Source: Herbidospora mongoliensis (GTDB lineage Bacteria; Actinomycetota; Actinomycetes; Streptosporangiales; Streptosporangiaceae). From it: 64,000 nt of DNA. This document shows positions 18,456 to 27,841 of the stretch, in pieces; within the stretch, counting starts at the first letter, position 1, and each line of letters starts with the position of its first letter. The notes below the pieces were generated by a model that worked only from the letters and a program-made list of their open reading frames with translations, was not told the origin of the DNA and made no database searches. The stretch spans positions 399,194-463,193 of the forward strand of contig NZ_BBXD01000012.1 in the NCBI RefSeq assembly GCF_001570545.1, written 5' to 3'. A program made the translations under genes and the position numbers.

Positions 18456-19951
18456 AGCTCGGCCTCGACCCCGCGGTGGTCCGCAAGGCCCGTGAGCTGG
18501 CCGCTCGTGCCGCCGAGCCGGTCATCGAGATGGCGAAGACGCACACGACGGTCTCGGTCGAACGGGCCGTGCTCCGGCTCGCGGGCGTCACCGGGGCGGA
18601 CGCCGACGGCATTCCGTGGGTCAACCGGATCGTGGACGCCGTACGGGACCAGGTGGGCCTGGAACACGGTGTGGCGCTGCCGTTCTTCGCGGCCGGGAAC
18701 TGGCGCTCCATGAACTTCGAGATGCCGACCGGAGCCGCCCGGGACCTGGCCCTGATGAGAGCGAGGGAAGCGGTCGGCCGGGGCGTCGCCCGGATCGACC
18801 GCAGCCGCGCCGACCGCGACCGGCTGCTCGACAAGCACGGCGACCCCGAGAAGCCCTGGATCTATCTGATCGTCGCGACCGGCGACATCTACGAGGACAT
18901 CCCGCAGGCCCAGGCGGCGGCGCGCGAGGGCGCCGACGTCATCGCGGTGATCCGCTCGACCGGGCAGTCGCTGCTCGACTACGTGCCGGAGGGCGCGACC
19001 CGCCAGGGGTACGCCGGGACGTACGCGACCCAGGAGAACTTCCGGCTCATGCGGGCCGCGCTCGACGAGGTGTCCGGGGAGCTGGGGCGGTATGTCCGGC
19101 TGACGAACTACGCCAGCGGCCTGTGCATGCCCGAGATCGCGACGCTGGCCGGGCTGGAACGGCTCGACATGATGCTGAACGACTGCATGTACGGCATCAT
19201 CTTCCGCGACATCAACCCCCGCCGCACCTTCATCGACCAGCGCTTCTCCCGCCAGATCCACGCCCGCGCCGGGATCGTCATCAACACCGGCGAGGACAAC
19301 TACCTCACCACCGCCGACGCGATCGACGCGGCCCACACGGTCGTGGCCTCGCAACTGCTCAACGAGCGCTTCGGCCACGAGGCGGGCCTCGCCGATGGGC
19401 AGCTCGGCCTGGGCCACGCCTTCGAGATCAACCCGCAGGTCCCCGACTCGTTCCGGCTGGAACTGGCGCACGCGCAGCTCGTGCGGGAGCTGTTCCCGGC
19501 CGCGCCGCTGAAGTACATGCCGCCGACCAAGCACATGACCGGCAACATCTTCGCCGGCTACCTGCTCGACGCCTTCTTCAACCTGGCCGGGCTGATGACC
19601 GGCCAGTCGATCATCCTCATCGGCATGATGACCGAGGGCATCCACACGCCCTGGCTCTCCGACCGCGACCTCGCGCTGGAGAACGTCCGCTACGTCCGCA
19701 GGGCGGCCGGTGATCTCTCGGACGACTTCCTGCCCGGCCCCTTCATCCGCGACCGGGCGGCGCGGGTGCTGTCGGAGACCGTCGACCTCCTGCACCGGGT
19801 AGCCGACGACGGCCTGCTCGACGCCATCGCCGACGGCGTGTTCGGCGTCACGAAGAGGCCCTCCGACCGGGGCAGAGGTCTCGACGGCGTGATCGAGAAG
19901 GCCGACGACTACGTGAACCCCGCGACCGAGATCCTGGAGGCGGCCCCGTGA
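18452..19951 (+). CDS. kamD: Lysine 5,6-aminomutase alpha subunit
   Basis: The 499-residue catalytic subunit of the adenosylcobalamin- and PLP-dependent aminomutase moves the terminal amino group of beta-lysine (or D-lysine) from carbon 6 to carbon 5. Family segments include [32 protein letters not shown] and [17 protein letters not shown] at 18452 sits in the ATGA overlap with kdd. A much longer frame upstream is read-through in another register of kdd and kce and is not protein. Its stop overlaps kamE by 4 nt, as expected for the two subunits of one complex. Confidence 0.95.
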   Translation: MKLGLDPAVVRKARELAARAAEPVIEMAKTHTTVSVERAVLRLAGVTGADADGIPWVNRIVDAVRDQVGLEHGVALPFFAAGNWRSMNFEMPTGAARDLALMRAREAVGRGVARIDRSRADRDRLLDKHGDPEKPWIYLIVATGDIYEDIPQAQAAAREGADVIAVIRSTGQSLLDYVPEGATRQGYAGTYATQENFRLMRAALDEVSGELGRYVRLTNYASGLCMPEIATLAGLERLDMMLNDCMYGIIFRDINPRRTFIDQRFSRQIHARAGIVINTGEDNYLTTADAIDAAHTVVASQLLNERFGHEAGLADGQLGLGHAFEINPQVPDSFRLELAHAQLVRELFPAAPLKYMPPTKHMTGNIFAGYLLDAFFNLAGLMTGQSIILIGMMTEGIHTPWLSDRDLALENVRYVRRAAGDLSDDFLPGPFIRDRAARVLSETVDLLHRVADDGLLDAIADGVFGVTKRPSDRGRGLDGVIEKADDYVNPATEILEAAP

Positions 19952-20712
19952 CGGTCGAGACGTTGAAACAGATCATCCGCCCGTACGGCGACACGACCGG
20001 CGACGCGATGATCCAGGTCAGCTTCACCCTGCCCGTCCCGCACGGGCCGCGGGCCGAGCTGGCGGCGCTGCAACTGGCCGGGAAGATGGGCCTGTCCCCG
20101 GCGAGCGTGGTGCACAGCAAGGCGATGGGCCCCGACTTCACCTTCTTCATCGTGTACGGCAAGGCGACCCACCTCATCGACTACGCCGGGATCGAGGTGC
20201 CGGAGGGCCGCGAGTTCGAGCTGCTGACCCCTGCCGAGGTCAACGCCGCCGTGAAGGCCTCGCTGGGCCGGCGGCTGGTCGTGGTCGGGGCCTGCATCGG
20301 GACCGACGCCCACACGGTCGGCATCGACGCGATCCTGAACGTGAAGGGGTTCGCGGGCGAGAAGGGCCTGGAGTACTACCGCGAGATCGAGGTCCACAAC
20401 ATGGGCGCCCAGGTGGCGGTCGACGAACTCGTCGACCGCGCGAAGTCGGTGAACGCCGACGCGGTCCTGGTCTCGCAGGTGGTGACCCAGAAGAGCGCCC
20501 ACATCCACAACACCAAGCAGATGGCGGCGGCCTTCACCGAGGCCTACCCGACCTCGCTGACCGGCGGCCTGGGCCGCCCGCTGCTGATCGTGGGCGGCCC
20601 GCGCTTCGACACGGTGACCCCGTCGGACCTCGGGGTCGACCGCGTCTTCGGCAAGGGCACGACTCCGGGCGAGGTGGCGAGCTACCTCGTCCACGCGCTG
20701 GTGCGGGAGTGA
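19948..20712 (+). CDS. kamE: Lysine 5,6-aminomutase beta subunit, cobalamin-binding
   Basis: The 254-residue subunit carries the base-off/His-on cobalamin motif DAHTVG (D120-G125), with H122 as the expected lower cobalt ligand. It also has the glycine-rich VLVSQVVTQ and LIVGGPRF segments of the B12 fold. K133 in NVKGFAG corresponds to the Lys that forms the internal aldimine with PLP in the clostridial enzyme. The N-terminal dimerisation region is full length. It overlaps kamD (ATGA) and the next gene (GTGA). Confidence 0.95.
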   Translation: MTVETLKQIIRPYGDTTGDAMIQVSFTLPVPHGPRAELAALQLAGKMGLSPASVVHSKAMGPDFTFFIVYGKATHLIDYAGIEVPEGREFELLTPAEVNAAVKASLGRRLVVVGACIGTDAHTVGIDAILNVKGFAGEKGLEYYREIEVHNMGAQVAVDELVDRAKSVNADAVLVSQVVTQKSAHIHNTKQMAAAFTEAYPTSLTGGLGRPLLIVGGPRFDTVTPSDLGVDRVFGKGTTPGEVASYLVHALVRE

Positions 20713-21110
20713 GGGTCACCCACCGGCGCTATGTGCCCGCCTCCCACGCCCACTACGGCGGTGCACTGGTCGACGGCGCCTACGTGCTCGGGCTGTTCGG
20801 CGACGTGGCGACCGAGGTCTGCATCCGGATGGACGGCGACGAGGGCCTGTTCGCGTCGTATCAGGACGTGCAGTTCAGAGCACCGGTCATCGCGGGCGAC
20901 GTGCTGGAGATAACCGCCGAGGTGACCCGGGTGGGCAACCGGAGCAGGACGCTGGCGTTCGAGGCGCGCGTGGTCTGCCGGGCCCGGCCGGACGTGTCGC
21001 CGTCGGCGAGCGAGGTGCTCGACCCGCCTTTGGTCGTGACGACGGCGGTGGGCACAGTCGTGGTCCCGCCGCGCGCTCATGATGCGGACCTTGAGAAAGG
21101 CGGTCTCTAG
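20709..21110 (+). CDS. kal: 3-aminobutyryl-CoA ammonia-lyase
   Basis: The 133-residue hot-dog-fold enzyme has the family signature [22 protein letters not shown]. It should eliminate ammonia from L-3-aminobutyryl-CoA to form crotonyl-CoA, the last dedicated step of this lysine pathway. The start is GTG at 20709, overlapping the kamE stop by 4 nt. Crotonyl-CoA would then enter general beta-oxidation. The gene ends the operon, with its stop overlapping the convergent SHOCT gene by 3 nt. Confidence 0.9.
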   Translation: MRVTHRRYVPASHAHYGGALVDGAYVLGLFGDVATEVCIRMDGDEGLFASYQDVQFRAPVIAGDVLEITAEVTRVGNRSRTLAFEARVVCRARPDVSPSASEVLDPPLVVTTAVGTVVVPPRAHDADLEKGGL

Positions 21111-21715
21111 CGCCCGTCGATGACGTCGGCCTTGAGGCGTTCGAACTCCTCGTCGGAGATGGCCCCCGACTGCCGGAGCTGGTCGAGCTGGGTCAGCCGC
21201 TGGATGACCGCGTCGGCCCCCGTCGGCAGGGGCGGCACCGGGCCCATGCGCATCCGGGCGGCCACCGACTTGAGGTCGTCCAGGACCAGCGGCTTGCTGC
21301 CCGGACGGGCGGGGTCGTAGGCGATGGTCAGCCGGGTTCCCGGCGGCACCGGCCACATGGTCGAGTGCTTGAGTTCCATCCCGGGCACCTCGGCGACGTG
21401 CCCGACCAGCCGGTACATCAGCCGGTCGTTGATCCGCACGCCGGTGGGGACCACGTCGGTCACGACGGCCTCGGCGCGCAGCCCGTTCTCCCGCAGGGCG
21501 CGCTCGCGCGCGTCGGTCCGCCGCCAGGCGGTGATCATCCAGACCAGGGCCACGACGATGACGAGGGAGAGCGTTCCAAAGACGATGGACAGGGTCAGCC
21601 CGGCCGTCTCCGCGTCGTTGGTCCACAGGATGTACATGAAGACCGCCAGGGGCAGGCTCCAGATCAGTTGCAGGCCGACCGACAGGCCGATCCAGATACG
21701 GGCACCTTTGGGCAT
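21107..21715 (-). CDS. Membrane protein with C-terminal SHOCT domain
   Basis: The 202-residue product has two N-terminal transmembrane helices (residues about 8-27 and 38-60). A DUF3592-like soluble part with [15 protein letters not shown] and [11 protein letters not shown] follows. A SHOCT helix hairpin, [23 protein letters not shown], closes it. SHOCT tails are thought to aid oligomerisation. I chose MPKGARIW (21715) because the 24 residues upstream lack family character. Function is unknown. It converges on kal. Confidence 0.75.
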   Translation of the reverse strand: MPKGARIWIGLSVGLQLIWSLPLAVFMYILWTNDAETAGLTLSIVFGTLSLVIVVALVWMITAWRRTDARERALRENGLRAEAVVTDVVPTGVRINDRLMYRLVGHVAEVPGMELKHSTMWPVPPGTRLTIAYDPARPGSKPLVLDDLKSVAARMRMGPVPPLPTGADAVIQRLTQLDQLRQSGAISDEEFERLKADVIDGR

Positions 21716-21765
21716 GGGCCGCACATTACCTCGGCAAGCATCGGTATCTACAAGATCTGGGGTGT

Positions 21766-21830
21766 TGGCTTGTGTGAGCACCCGCACCTATCTTCAAAAA
21801 GCTACGGTAGCGTAGGTTACGAAAACGTAG
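21766..21830 (+). promoter_or_regulatory. Desaturase promoter with two tandem operators
   Basis: TTGGCT (21766-21771) and TATCTT (21789-21794), 17 bp apart, form the promoter. Directly after it are two head-to-tail inverted repeats, CTACG-GTAG-CGTAG (21802-21815) and TTACG-AAAA-CGTAG (21817-21830). They are separated by one base, so their centres are 15 bp apart. The first spans the expected transcription start. The layout suggests two repressor dimers, probably TetR-like and fatty-acid-responsive; no such regulator gene is adjacent. Confidence 0.6.
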
Positions 21831-21847
21831 GTATGTGGGGAGCTGAG

Positions 21848-22780
21848 ATGGCGCGCGCACTGACGCAGACGGAATTCCTCGTCGAGCTGGAACCCGTGGT
21901 CGAGGAGAATCTCAACCGGCACATGAGTGTCGCCAAAGAGTGGTTCCCCCACGAGTACGTTCCGTGGGACGACGCCCGCACCTTCGACGGGATCCTCGGC
22001 GGCACCGCCTGGCAGCCCGAAGACTCCACGATCCCGGCGGTCGCCCGCACCTCCCTGCTGGTCAACCTGCTGACCGAGGACAACCTGCCGAGCTACCACC
22101 ACGAGATCGCGACGACCTTCGGGCGCGACGGCGCGTGGGGCACCTGGGTGGGTCGCTGGACGGCCGAGGAGGGCCGCCACGCGATCGTGATCCGCGACTA
22201 CCTGATCGCCTCGCGCGCGCTCGACCCGAAGGCGCTGGAGCGGGCCCGCATGCAGCACATGGAGGCCGGGTTCCAGACCGAATACGGCACCATGCTCGGG
22301 CAGCTCGCCTACGTCTCCTTCCAGGAGCTGGCGACCCGCATCGCCCACCGCAACACCGGCAAGGCGTCGGAGGACGAGACGTGTGAGCGCATCCTGGCCC
22401 GCGTCGCCGCCGACGAGAACCTGCACATGCTCTTCTACCGCAACCTGCTCGCCGCGGCGCTCGACCTCGACCCGAACCAGACCATGCGCGCCATCACCGA
22501 CGTGGTGAAGTCGTTCCAGATGCCGGGCGCCGGCATGCCCGGGTTCGCCCGCATGTCGATGGCCATCGCCCACGCCGGCATCTACGACCTGCGTTCGCAC
22601 AAGGACGAGGTGCTCATGCCGGTGCTGCGGCAGTGGAAGGTCTTCGAGAGGGAGGGCCTCGACCCCGAGGGCGAGAAGGCCCGCCAGGAGCTCGCCGAGT
22701 TCCTCGACAACCTCGAAGTCACCACGAAGCGATTCGAGGAGCGGCGGGAGGCCCGAAAGGCCCGCGAAGCAGCAAAATAG
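21848..22780 (+). CDS. Acyl-ACP desaturase (DesA-type, diiron)
   Basis: The 310-residue soluble ferritin-like enzyme should insert a cis double bond into acyl-ACP. The diiron ligands are visible: EDNLPSYHHE, EEGRH and DENLH supply the two carboxylate-His sets. Similarity to mycobacterial DesA1/DesA2 is strong in LLVNLLTEDNLPSYH and WGTWVGRWTAEEGRH. ATG at 21848 follows GGGGAG at 5 nt. Two tandem operators lie just upstream. A DUF1349 gene follows after 5 nt. Confidence 0.9.
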   Translation: MARALTQTEFLVELEPVVEENLNRHMSVAKEWFPHEYVPWDDARTFDGILGGTAWQPEDSTIPAVARTSLLVNLLTEDNLPSYHHEIATTFGRDGAWGTWVGRWTAEEGRHAIVIRDYLIASRALDPKALERARMQHMEAGFQTEYGTMLGQLAYVSFQELATRIAHRNTGKASEDETCERILARVAADENLHMLFYRNLLAAALDLDPNQTMRAITDVVKSFQMPGAGMPGFARMSMAIAHAGIYDLRSHKDEVLMPVLRQWKVFEREGLDPEGEKARQELAEFLDNLEVTTKRFEERREARKAREAAK

Positions 22781-22785
22781 ACCCT

Positions 22786-23319
22786 ATGTGGATCAATGAG
22801 CCTTCGGGCTGGACCGCCGACGGAGACGCCCTGACCTTCTCCGTCACCGGCGAGACCGATCTGTGGCGGCAGACGCACTACGGCTACACCTACGACACCG
22901 CGCCGATGTACGGCCGCACCGTCGAGGGCGACGCCACCGTGCGGGTCACCTTCACAGCCGACTACGCCGAGCAGTACGACCAGGCCGGGGCCATCCTCCG
23001 CGCCGACGAGAACAACTGGATCAAGGCCGGGGTGGAGTTCGTCGACGGCGCGCTGCAGATCAGCGCCGTCGTGACCCGCGACTTCTCCGACTGGTCGGTC
23101 ATGCTCGCCCCTGAGGGCACCACCTCGGTCACGTTCGAACTCGTCCGCGAAGGCGACTCCGTTCACATCAACTGGGGCGTCAACGGCGGCGAGCCCGCCA
23201 CGCTGCTCCGGCTCGCCTACTTCCCGCCCGGAGTGCCCGCGCTGGCCGGGGCGATGGCGGCGGCGCCGGTCGGCAAGGGCTTCCAGGTGAACTTCTCCGA
23301 GGTCCTCATCACCGGCTGA
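22786..23319 (+). CDS. DUF1349 family protein
   Basis: The 177-residue protein matches the DUF1349 concanavalin-like beta-sandwich family. It has WINEPSGW at the start, then GDFWRQTHYG-like LWRQTHYGYTYD, and AGAILRADENNWIKAGVEF in the centre. Members resemble glycan-binding lectin folds, but no activity is established. No signal peptide is visible, so it is probably cytoplasmic. It starts 5 nt after the desaturase stop and is likely cotranscribed with it. Confidence 0.8.
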   Translation: MWINEPSGWTADGDALTFSVTGETDLWRQTHYGYTYDTAPMYGRTVEGDATVRVTFTADYAEQYDQAGAILRADENNWIKAGVEFVDGALQISAVVTRDFSDWSVMLAPEGTTSVTFELVREGDSVHINWGVNGGEPATLLRLAYFPPGVPALAGAMAAAPVGKGFQVNFSEVLITG

Positions 23320-23395
23320 CAGCCGATCTTGAGGGTGTCGGTCACCCCGTTCCAGCCCGCATACTGTGATCGCACATGAGCGGGAAGGTCCGGGA

Positions 23396-25897
23396 ATGGT
23401 GAGATTCGCTCCGTACAAAGGGTTCTCGTGGCCGGTCCGCTGGCTGTTCCGGATCCTGACCACGGTGCTGGTGCTCGCGCTGGTCGCGGCGGGCGCGGTC
23501 GTCTGGGTCGTCCGGGCCTCGTTCCCGCAAGTCGACGGTGAACTGCGGCTGCCGGGGCTCGCCAAGCCGGTCACCGTGCTCCGCGACGAACACGGTGTGC
23601 CGCAGATCTACGCCGACACTGCCGCCGACCTCTTCGCGGCGCAGGGCTACGTCCACGCCCAGGACCGGTTCTGGGAGATGGACTTCCGCCGCAAGACCAC
23701 GGCCGGGCGTCTGTCGGAGATCTTCGGCGACTCCACTCTGGAGATCGACAAGGTCGTCCGCACGCTCGGCTGGCGCCGGGTGGCCGAGCAGGAGATCAAC
23801 CTCCTCACCCCGGAGGCGAAAGCGGGTCTCGACTCCTACGCCTCCGGGGTGAACGCCTGGATGAAGGCCAACGACGGCTTCGCCGCGCGGAGTCTCGAGT
23901 ACGCCGTCCTGAAGCTCACCAACGCCGACTACGAACCCGAGCCGTGGACACCGGTCGACTCGCTGGCCTGGCTGAAGGCGATGGCCTGGGACCTGCGCTC
24001 CAACCTCGACGACGAGATCGAACGCTCGGTCGACGCCGCGACCGTCCCTCGCGAACGAGTGGACGAGCTCTTCCCTTCCTATCCTTATGACCTGCACAAG
24101 CCCATCGTCACGACGGGCGGTGTGAGCGACGGGGAGTTCACCTCAGGCGAGGGCGACCAAGCCACCGCCGCGGCGGATGCCTTGAAGAGGGTGTCCGCCA
24201 CGCTGAACGCGGTGCCGTCGCTGCTGGGCAGCGAGGGTGACCCGAAGGGGATCGGCTCCAACTCGTGGGTGGTGTCCGGGAGGTTCACCGACACCGGCAA
24301 GCCGCTGCTGGCCAACGACCCGCACCTCGGGCCGAAGATGCCCTCGATCTGGTACCAGGCCGGGCTGCACTGCCGGACCCTCTCCGACGCCTGCCCGTAC
24401 GACGTCTCCGGCTTCACGTTCTCGGGTCTGCCGGGCGTCGTCATCGGCCACAACCGCACGATCGCGTGGGGCTTCACCAACCTCGCCCCCGACGTGGCCG
24501 ACCTCTATCTGGAGCGGGTGCGCGAGAACACGTACGAGATCTCCGGCACCTGGGCGCCACTGGAGACCCGCACCGAGCGCATCGAGGTGGCGGGCGGGCA
24601 GCCGGTCGACCTGACCGTGCGCACCACCCGGCACGGCCCGATCGTGTCCGACGTCTTCGCCCCGGTCGACCCGCTCACGTCGGGCGGGGTCGAGGTCGCG
24701 CTGCGCTGGACCGCCCTGGACCCCGGCATGACCGGCAACGCCATCTTCATGCTCGGCAGAGCCACCGACTGGGACGAGTTCCGCAAGGCCGCCGCCCAGT
24801 TCGAGGTCCCGTCGCAGAATCTCGTGTACGCCGACACCTCCGGCAACATCGGCTACCAGGCCCCCGGGAAGATCCCGGTCAGATCGGGCGGCGACGGGAA
24901 GTGGCCCGCCGAGGGCTGGAGCGGCGCGCAGGAGTGGACGGGGTTCATCCCGTTCGACGAGCTGCCGATGGCGTTCAACCCGGAAGAGGGCTTCATCGCG
25001 ACCGCCAACAACGCGGCCGTCGGCCCGGACTACACCCACTTCCTCACCGACGACTGGGCCTACGGCTACCGTTCGCAGCGGATCAGGGATCGCCTCACCC
25101 AGGCCATCGCGGTCGGCAAGATCACCAAGAACGTCATGTCGGACATCCACCAGGACACTTTCAACGGCCTGGCCCCGATCCTGGTCCCGCACCTGGCGAA
25201 GCTCGGCGGCGCCGACAGTGGTCTGTTCACCGGCTGGGATTTCGGCCAGGAGAAGGACAGCGCCCCGGCCGCCTACTTCAACGCCGTCTGGCGCAACCTG
25301 CTGACGCTGACGTTCCACGACGAACTCGGCGAAGATCAGCGCCCCGGCGGCAACGACCGCTGGTGGGAGGTGGTCCGCAAGCTGCTCGACGACCACTCCA
25401 ACGCCTGGTGGGACGACGTGAGGACGCCGAAGGCCGAACAGCGCGACGACATCCTGCGCGCCGCGCTCGACGCCGCCTCCAAGGAACTCCGGGAGAGACT
25501 CGGCGACGACCCGAAGAGCTGGGCGTGGGGTGACCTGCACACCCTCGAACTCACCAACGAGACCTTCGGCACCAGCGGCATCGCCCCCATCGAGTGGCTG
25601 TTCAACCGCGGCCCCTACCCCCTCGCGGGCGGCAAGGACGCCGTCGACGCGACCGGCTGGGACGCCGCGTCGGGCACCTACGAGGTCAACTGGGTCCCGT
25701 CGATGCGGATGGTCGCCGACATGGCCGACCTCGACGCCTCGACGTGGGTCAACCTGACCGGCGCCTCGGGCCACGCCTTCAACGGCCATTACGCCGACCA
25801 GGCCGACCTGTGGGCCGAGGGCCGGACGACACCGTGGCCCTTCACCGAGGCGGCGGTCCGCGAGGCGGCGACCGACGAACTGACGCTCACCCCGTAG
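23396..25897 (+). CDS. Penicillin-acylase-family N-terminal nucleophile hydrolase
   Basis: The 833-residue protein has an N-terminal membrane or signal segment (residues about 18-40) followed by the small chain (FPQVDGELRL onward). An autoprocessing site comes next at GSNSWVVSG, where the Ser would become the new N-terminus and nucleophile of the large chain. Length and order match penicillin/acyl-homoserine-lactone acylases. It should cleave amide-linked acyl groups outside the membrane. ATG at 23396 follows a GGGAAGG region; a GTG at 23366 would add ten residues. The substrate (beta-lactam, acyl-homoserine lactone or lipopeptide) is unknown. Confidence 0.88.
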   Translation: MVRFAPYKGFSWPVRWLFRILTTVLVLALVAAGAVVWVVRASFPQVDGELRLPGLAKPVTVLRDEHGVPQIYADTAADLFAAQGYVHAQDRFWEMDFRRKTTAGRLSEIFGDSTLEIDKVVRTLGWRRVAEQEINLLTPEAKAGLDSYASGVNAWMKANDGFAARSLEYAVLKLTNADYEPEPWTPVDSLAWLKAMAWDLRSNLDDEIERSVDAATVPRERVDELFPSYPYDLHKPIVTTGGVSDGEFTSGEGDQATAAADALKRVSATLNAVPSLLGSEGDPKGIGSNSWVVSGRFTDTGKPLLANDPHLGPKMPSIWYQAGLHCRTLSDACPYDVSGFTFSGLPGVVIGHNRTIAWGFTNLAPDVADLYLERVRENTYEISGTWAPLETRTERIEVAGGQPVDLTVRTTRHGPIVSDVFAPVDPLTSGGVEVALRWTALDPGMTGNAIFMLGRATDWDEFRKAAAQFEVPSQNLVYADTSGNIGYQAPGKIPVRSGGDGKWPAEGWSGAQEWTGFIPFDELPMAFNPEEGFIATANNAAVGPDYTHFLTDDWAYGYRSQRIRDRLTQAIAVGKITKNVMSDIHQDTFNGLAPILVPHLAKLGGADSGLFTGWDFGQEKDSAPAAYFNAVWRNLLTLTFHDELGEDQRPGGNDRWWEVVRKLLDDHSNAWWDDVRTPKAEQRDDILRAALDAASKELRERLGDDPKSWAWGDLHTLELTNETFGTSGIAPIEWLFNRGPYPLAGGKDAVDATGWDAASGTYEVNWVPSMRMVADMADLDASTWVNLTGASGHAFNGHYADQADLWAEGRTTPWPFTEAAVREAATDELTLTP

Positions 25898-25954
25898 AGG
25901 CTGCGCCGGGCGCGGTGTGGCTTTGCGGCGTCCGGTCGCGCGTAGAACGGACTC

Positions 25955-26338
25955 ATGACCAGGGAAGTGATCCGCGCCGACGGCGTGCCCGCGCCCGGTG
26001 GCGCCTACTCGCAGGCCGTCGTCGCCCGCGGGTTCCTCTACACCGCGGGCACGGGACCCCACGATCCCGTCACCGGTGCGGTCGTCGGCGACGACGTCGC
26101 CGGTCAGACCCGGCAGGTGCTGAGCAACCTGCGCGCGCTGCTCGCCGCGCGCGGTCTCGACTTCTCCGACGTCGTCAAGGTCACCGTCCACCTCGCCGAC
26201 CTGGGGCGTGACTACGAGGCGTACAACACCGTCTACGAGCAGACGATGACCCTCCCCTATCCGGCCAGGACCACCGTCGGCTCGACGCTCGACCACAAGC
26301 TCGTGGAGATCGACATGGTGGCCGCGCTCCGCGACTAG
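25955..26338 (+). CDS. RidA family (YjgF/YER057c/UK114) deaminase
   Basis: The 127-residue trimeric chorismate-mutase-like fold protein has GGAYSQAVVARGFLYTAG, QVLSNLRALLAARG, DVVKVTVHL and a terminal VEIDMVAAL. RidA members hydrolyse reactive enamine/imine intermediates released by PLP enzymes. The catalytic Arg usually found in the PxRxT segment is present (YPARTTVG). It lies 57 bp after the acylase gene. Its last 4 nt overlap the convergent esterase gene. Confidence 0.88.
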   Translation: MTREVIRADGVPAPGGAYSQAVVARGFLYTAGTGPHDPVTGAVVGDDVAGQTRQVLSNLRALLAARGLDFSDVVKVTVHLADLGRDYEAYNTVYEQTMTLPYPARTTVGSTLDHKLVEIDMVAALRD

Positions 26339-27279
26339 CCGAGGAGCCGGCTGAGCCAGTCGGAGCGGGTGCGGCGGGCCTCCACCGACAGGCCCGCGTC
26401 CGGGTAGAGGGCGTCGAAGCCGTGGAAGCCGCCGTCCCACACGTGCAGGTCGGCGCGGCCGCCCGCCGCCCAGATGCGGGTGGCGTAGGCGACGTCCTCG
26501 TCCCTGAAGACCTCGGCGGAGCCCGCGTCGAGGTAGGTGGGCGGGAGGCCGGAGAGGTCTTCGGCGACGGCCGGGGAGACGTAGGCCGGGACGTCGTCGC
26601 CCGTCAGATCGCCGAGGACGGCCCGCCAGCCGTAGGCGTTCATCTCGCGGCTCCACACCCCCGGGCCGGTGAACTGGAGGGTGGACGTGGTGGCGTCGCG
26701 GTGGTCGAGCATGGGGCAGATCAGCACCTGGGCGGCGAGCGAGGGCGCGCCCCGGTCGCGGGCCATCAGGGCGACCCCGGCGGCCAGCCCGCCTCCGGCG
26801 CTGATGCCCGCGATGACGATCTTCGCCGGGTCGACGCCCAGGTCGGCGGCGTTCTCGGCGGTCCAGGTCAGGGCCCGGTAGCAGTCTTCGGCGAGGGTGG
26901 TGCCGGTGACGTCGGGCGCCAGCCGGTAGTCGACGGTGACGACGACCGCCCCGAGCCGGTCGAGCCACTCCAGCGGGATGTCGAGATTGGCGAACCGGTC
27001 GCCCATGATCATGCCGCCGCCGTGGATCCAGAAGACACAGGGCGCATCGGTCGCCCGGTCGGCCGGGCTGATGACCGTGACCGGGATCGCCGCACCGTCG
27101 TCGGCGGTCACGATGACCTCACGCCGTTCGACCTGCCGTTCCCCGAGCAGGGTGTCGAGCGGGGGAGACGGAAAACCGCGCAGCATCGTGACGACCTCGG
27201 GGGTCAGTTCCGGCATGAGCGGCATGTCAGCGGACAGGGTGCGGAGTTCGGCATCGAGGGCGGGGCGGACGGGGGTCAT
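26335..27279 (-). CDS. Alpha/beta hydrolase, hormone-sensitive-lipase-like esterase
   Basis: The 314-residue esterase has the HSL oxyanion motif HGGGM, the nucleophile Ser in GISAGGG and the terminal catalytic His in GGFHGFD. The Asp member would lie in the preceding strand (DAGSAEVFRDED). ATG at 27279 follows AAAGGA; an upstream ATG at 27336 lacks support. It is cytoplasmic. Its substrate is probably a short-chain ester. It forms a minus-strand pair with the ABM monooxygenase gene, 122 bp upstream. Confidence 0.85.
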   Translation of the reverse strand: MTPVRPALDAELRTLSADMPLMPELTPEVVTMLRGFPSPPLDTLLGERQVERREVIVTADDGAAIPVTVISPADRATDAPCVFWIHGGGMIMGDRFANLDIPLEWLDRLGAVVVTVDYRLAPDVTGTTLAEDCYRALTWTAENAADLGVDPAKIVIAGISAGGGLAAGVALMARDRGAPSLAAQVLICPMLDHRDATTSTLQFTGPGVWSREMNAYGWRAVLGDLTGDDVPAYVSPAVAEDLSGLPPTYLDAGSAEVFRDEDVAYATRIWAAGGRADLHVWDGGFHGFDALYPDAGLSVEARRTRSDWLSRLLG

Positions 27280-27401
27280 GGGGGTCCTTTCAACAGGTGC
27301 TTGATCGCGGGAGGGCAGGTGCCCGGTCATGGGCACCCAGGTTGTAGAACCGAAGGGCTTGGCGGGGCGTCGTGCGGCCGGGTCAGTGATAGGCCGGTGG
27401 T

Positions 27402-27719
27402 TCAGAAGGTGGCCTTTCCGTTCACCGGCACCAGGTCCGTGTACGTGGACTCGCCCGACACCAGGGGAGCGATCTTGGCCACGAGCGCCTTGGCGGCCTC
27501 GCCGGCGAAGAGGCGGTGGTGGTCCTCCTCGGTGGTCCAGCCCTCGGTGACCTGGATGACGTCGGGGTCGGCGGCCGAGCGGCTGACCAGGTAGAGCACG
27601 CAGTGCTCGCTCGAAGCCGGGCTGCCCGGCTCGAGGCCGGTCAGGAGGAGGTCCGCCAGGGCGTCGCCCCGGCCGGGGAGGGCGGTCATGGTGGCGGTGA
27701 ATCCGTAGGTGGCGTTCAT
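27402..27719 (-). CDS. Antibiotic-biosynthesis-monooxygenase (ABM) domain protein
   Basis: The 105-residue ferredoxin-like ABM-fold protein has YGFTATMTALPGRGDALADLL and VTEGWTTEEDHHRLF. Homologues such as YgiN are quinol monooxygenases. The catalytic role here is not certain. ATG at 27719 follows AAGGA at 6 nt. It is divergent from an AraC regulator across 122 bp that contain a palindrome, so AraC control is likely. Confidence 0.8.
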   Translation of the reverse strand: MNATYGFTATMTALPGRGDALADLLLTGLEPGSPASSEHCVLYLVSRSAADPDVIQVTEGWTTEEDHHRLFAGEAAKALVAKIAPLVSGESTYTDLVPVNGKATF

Positions 27720-27766
27720 GCTCGTTCCTTCTTTTCGGAGGATTTTCCGTTGCCTCAATTACACTG

Positions 27767-27785
27767 CCTCTGACCTGCTCAGAGG
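27767..27785. promoter_or_regulatory. Palindrome between ABM gene and AraC regulator
   Basis: CCTCTG-ACCTGCT-CAGAGG (27767-27785) is a perfect 6+7+6 inverted repeat in the middle of the divergent gap. AraC proteins usually bind direct repeats, but an inverted pair shared by two promoters is also seen. The adjacent AraC gene is the likely binder; this is inference. Confidence 0.45.
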
Positions 27786-27841
27786 TAGAACGATGCTCGT
27801 CACCCCTTGCCTGATCCTCTCAAGAGCGCTGTAATCGTGCC

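Noticed and set aside
24143-26968. 941-codon minus-strand open frame opposite the acylase
   Set aside because: It spans the acylase and RidA genes, lacks domains and has shadow-type composition.
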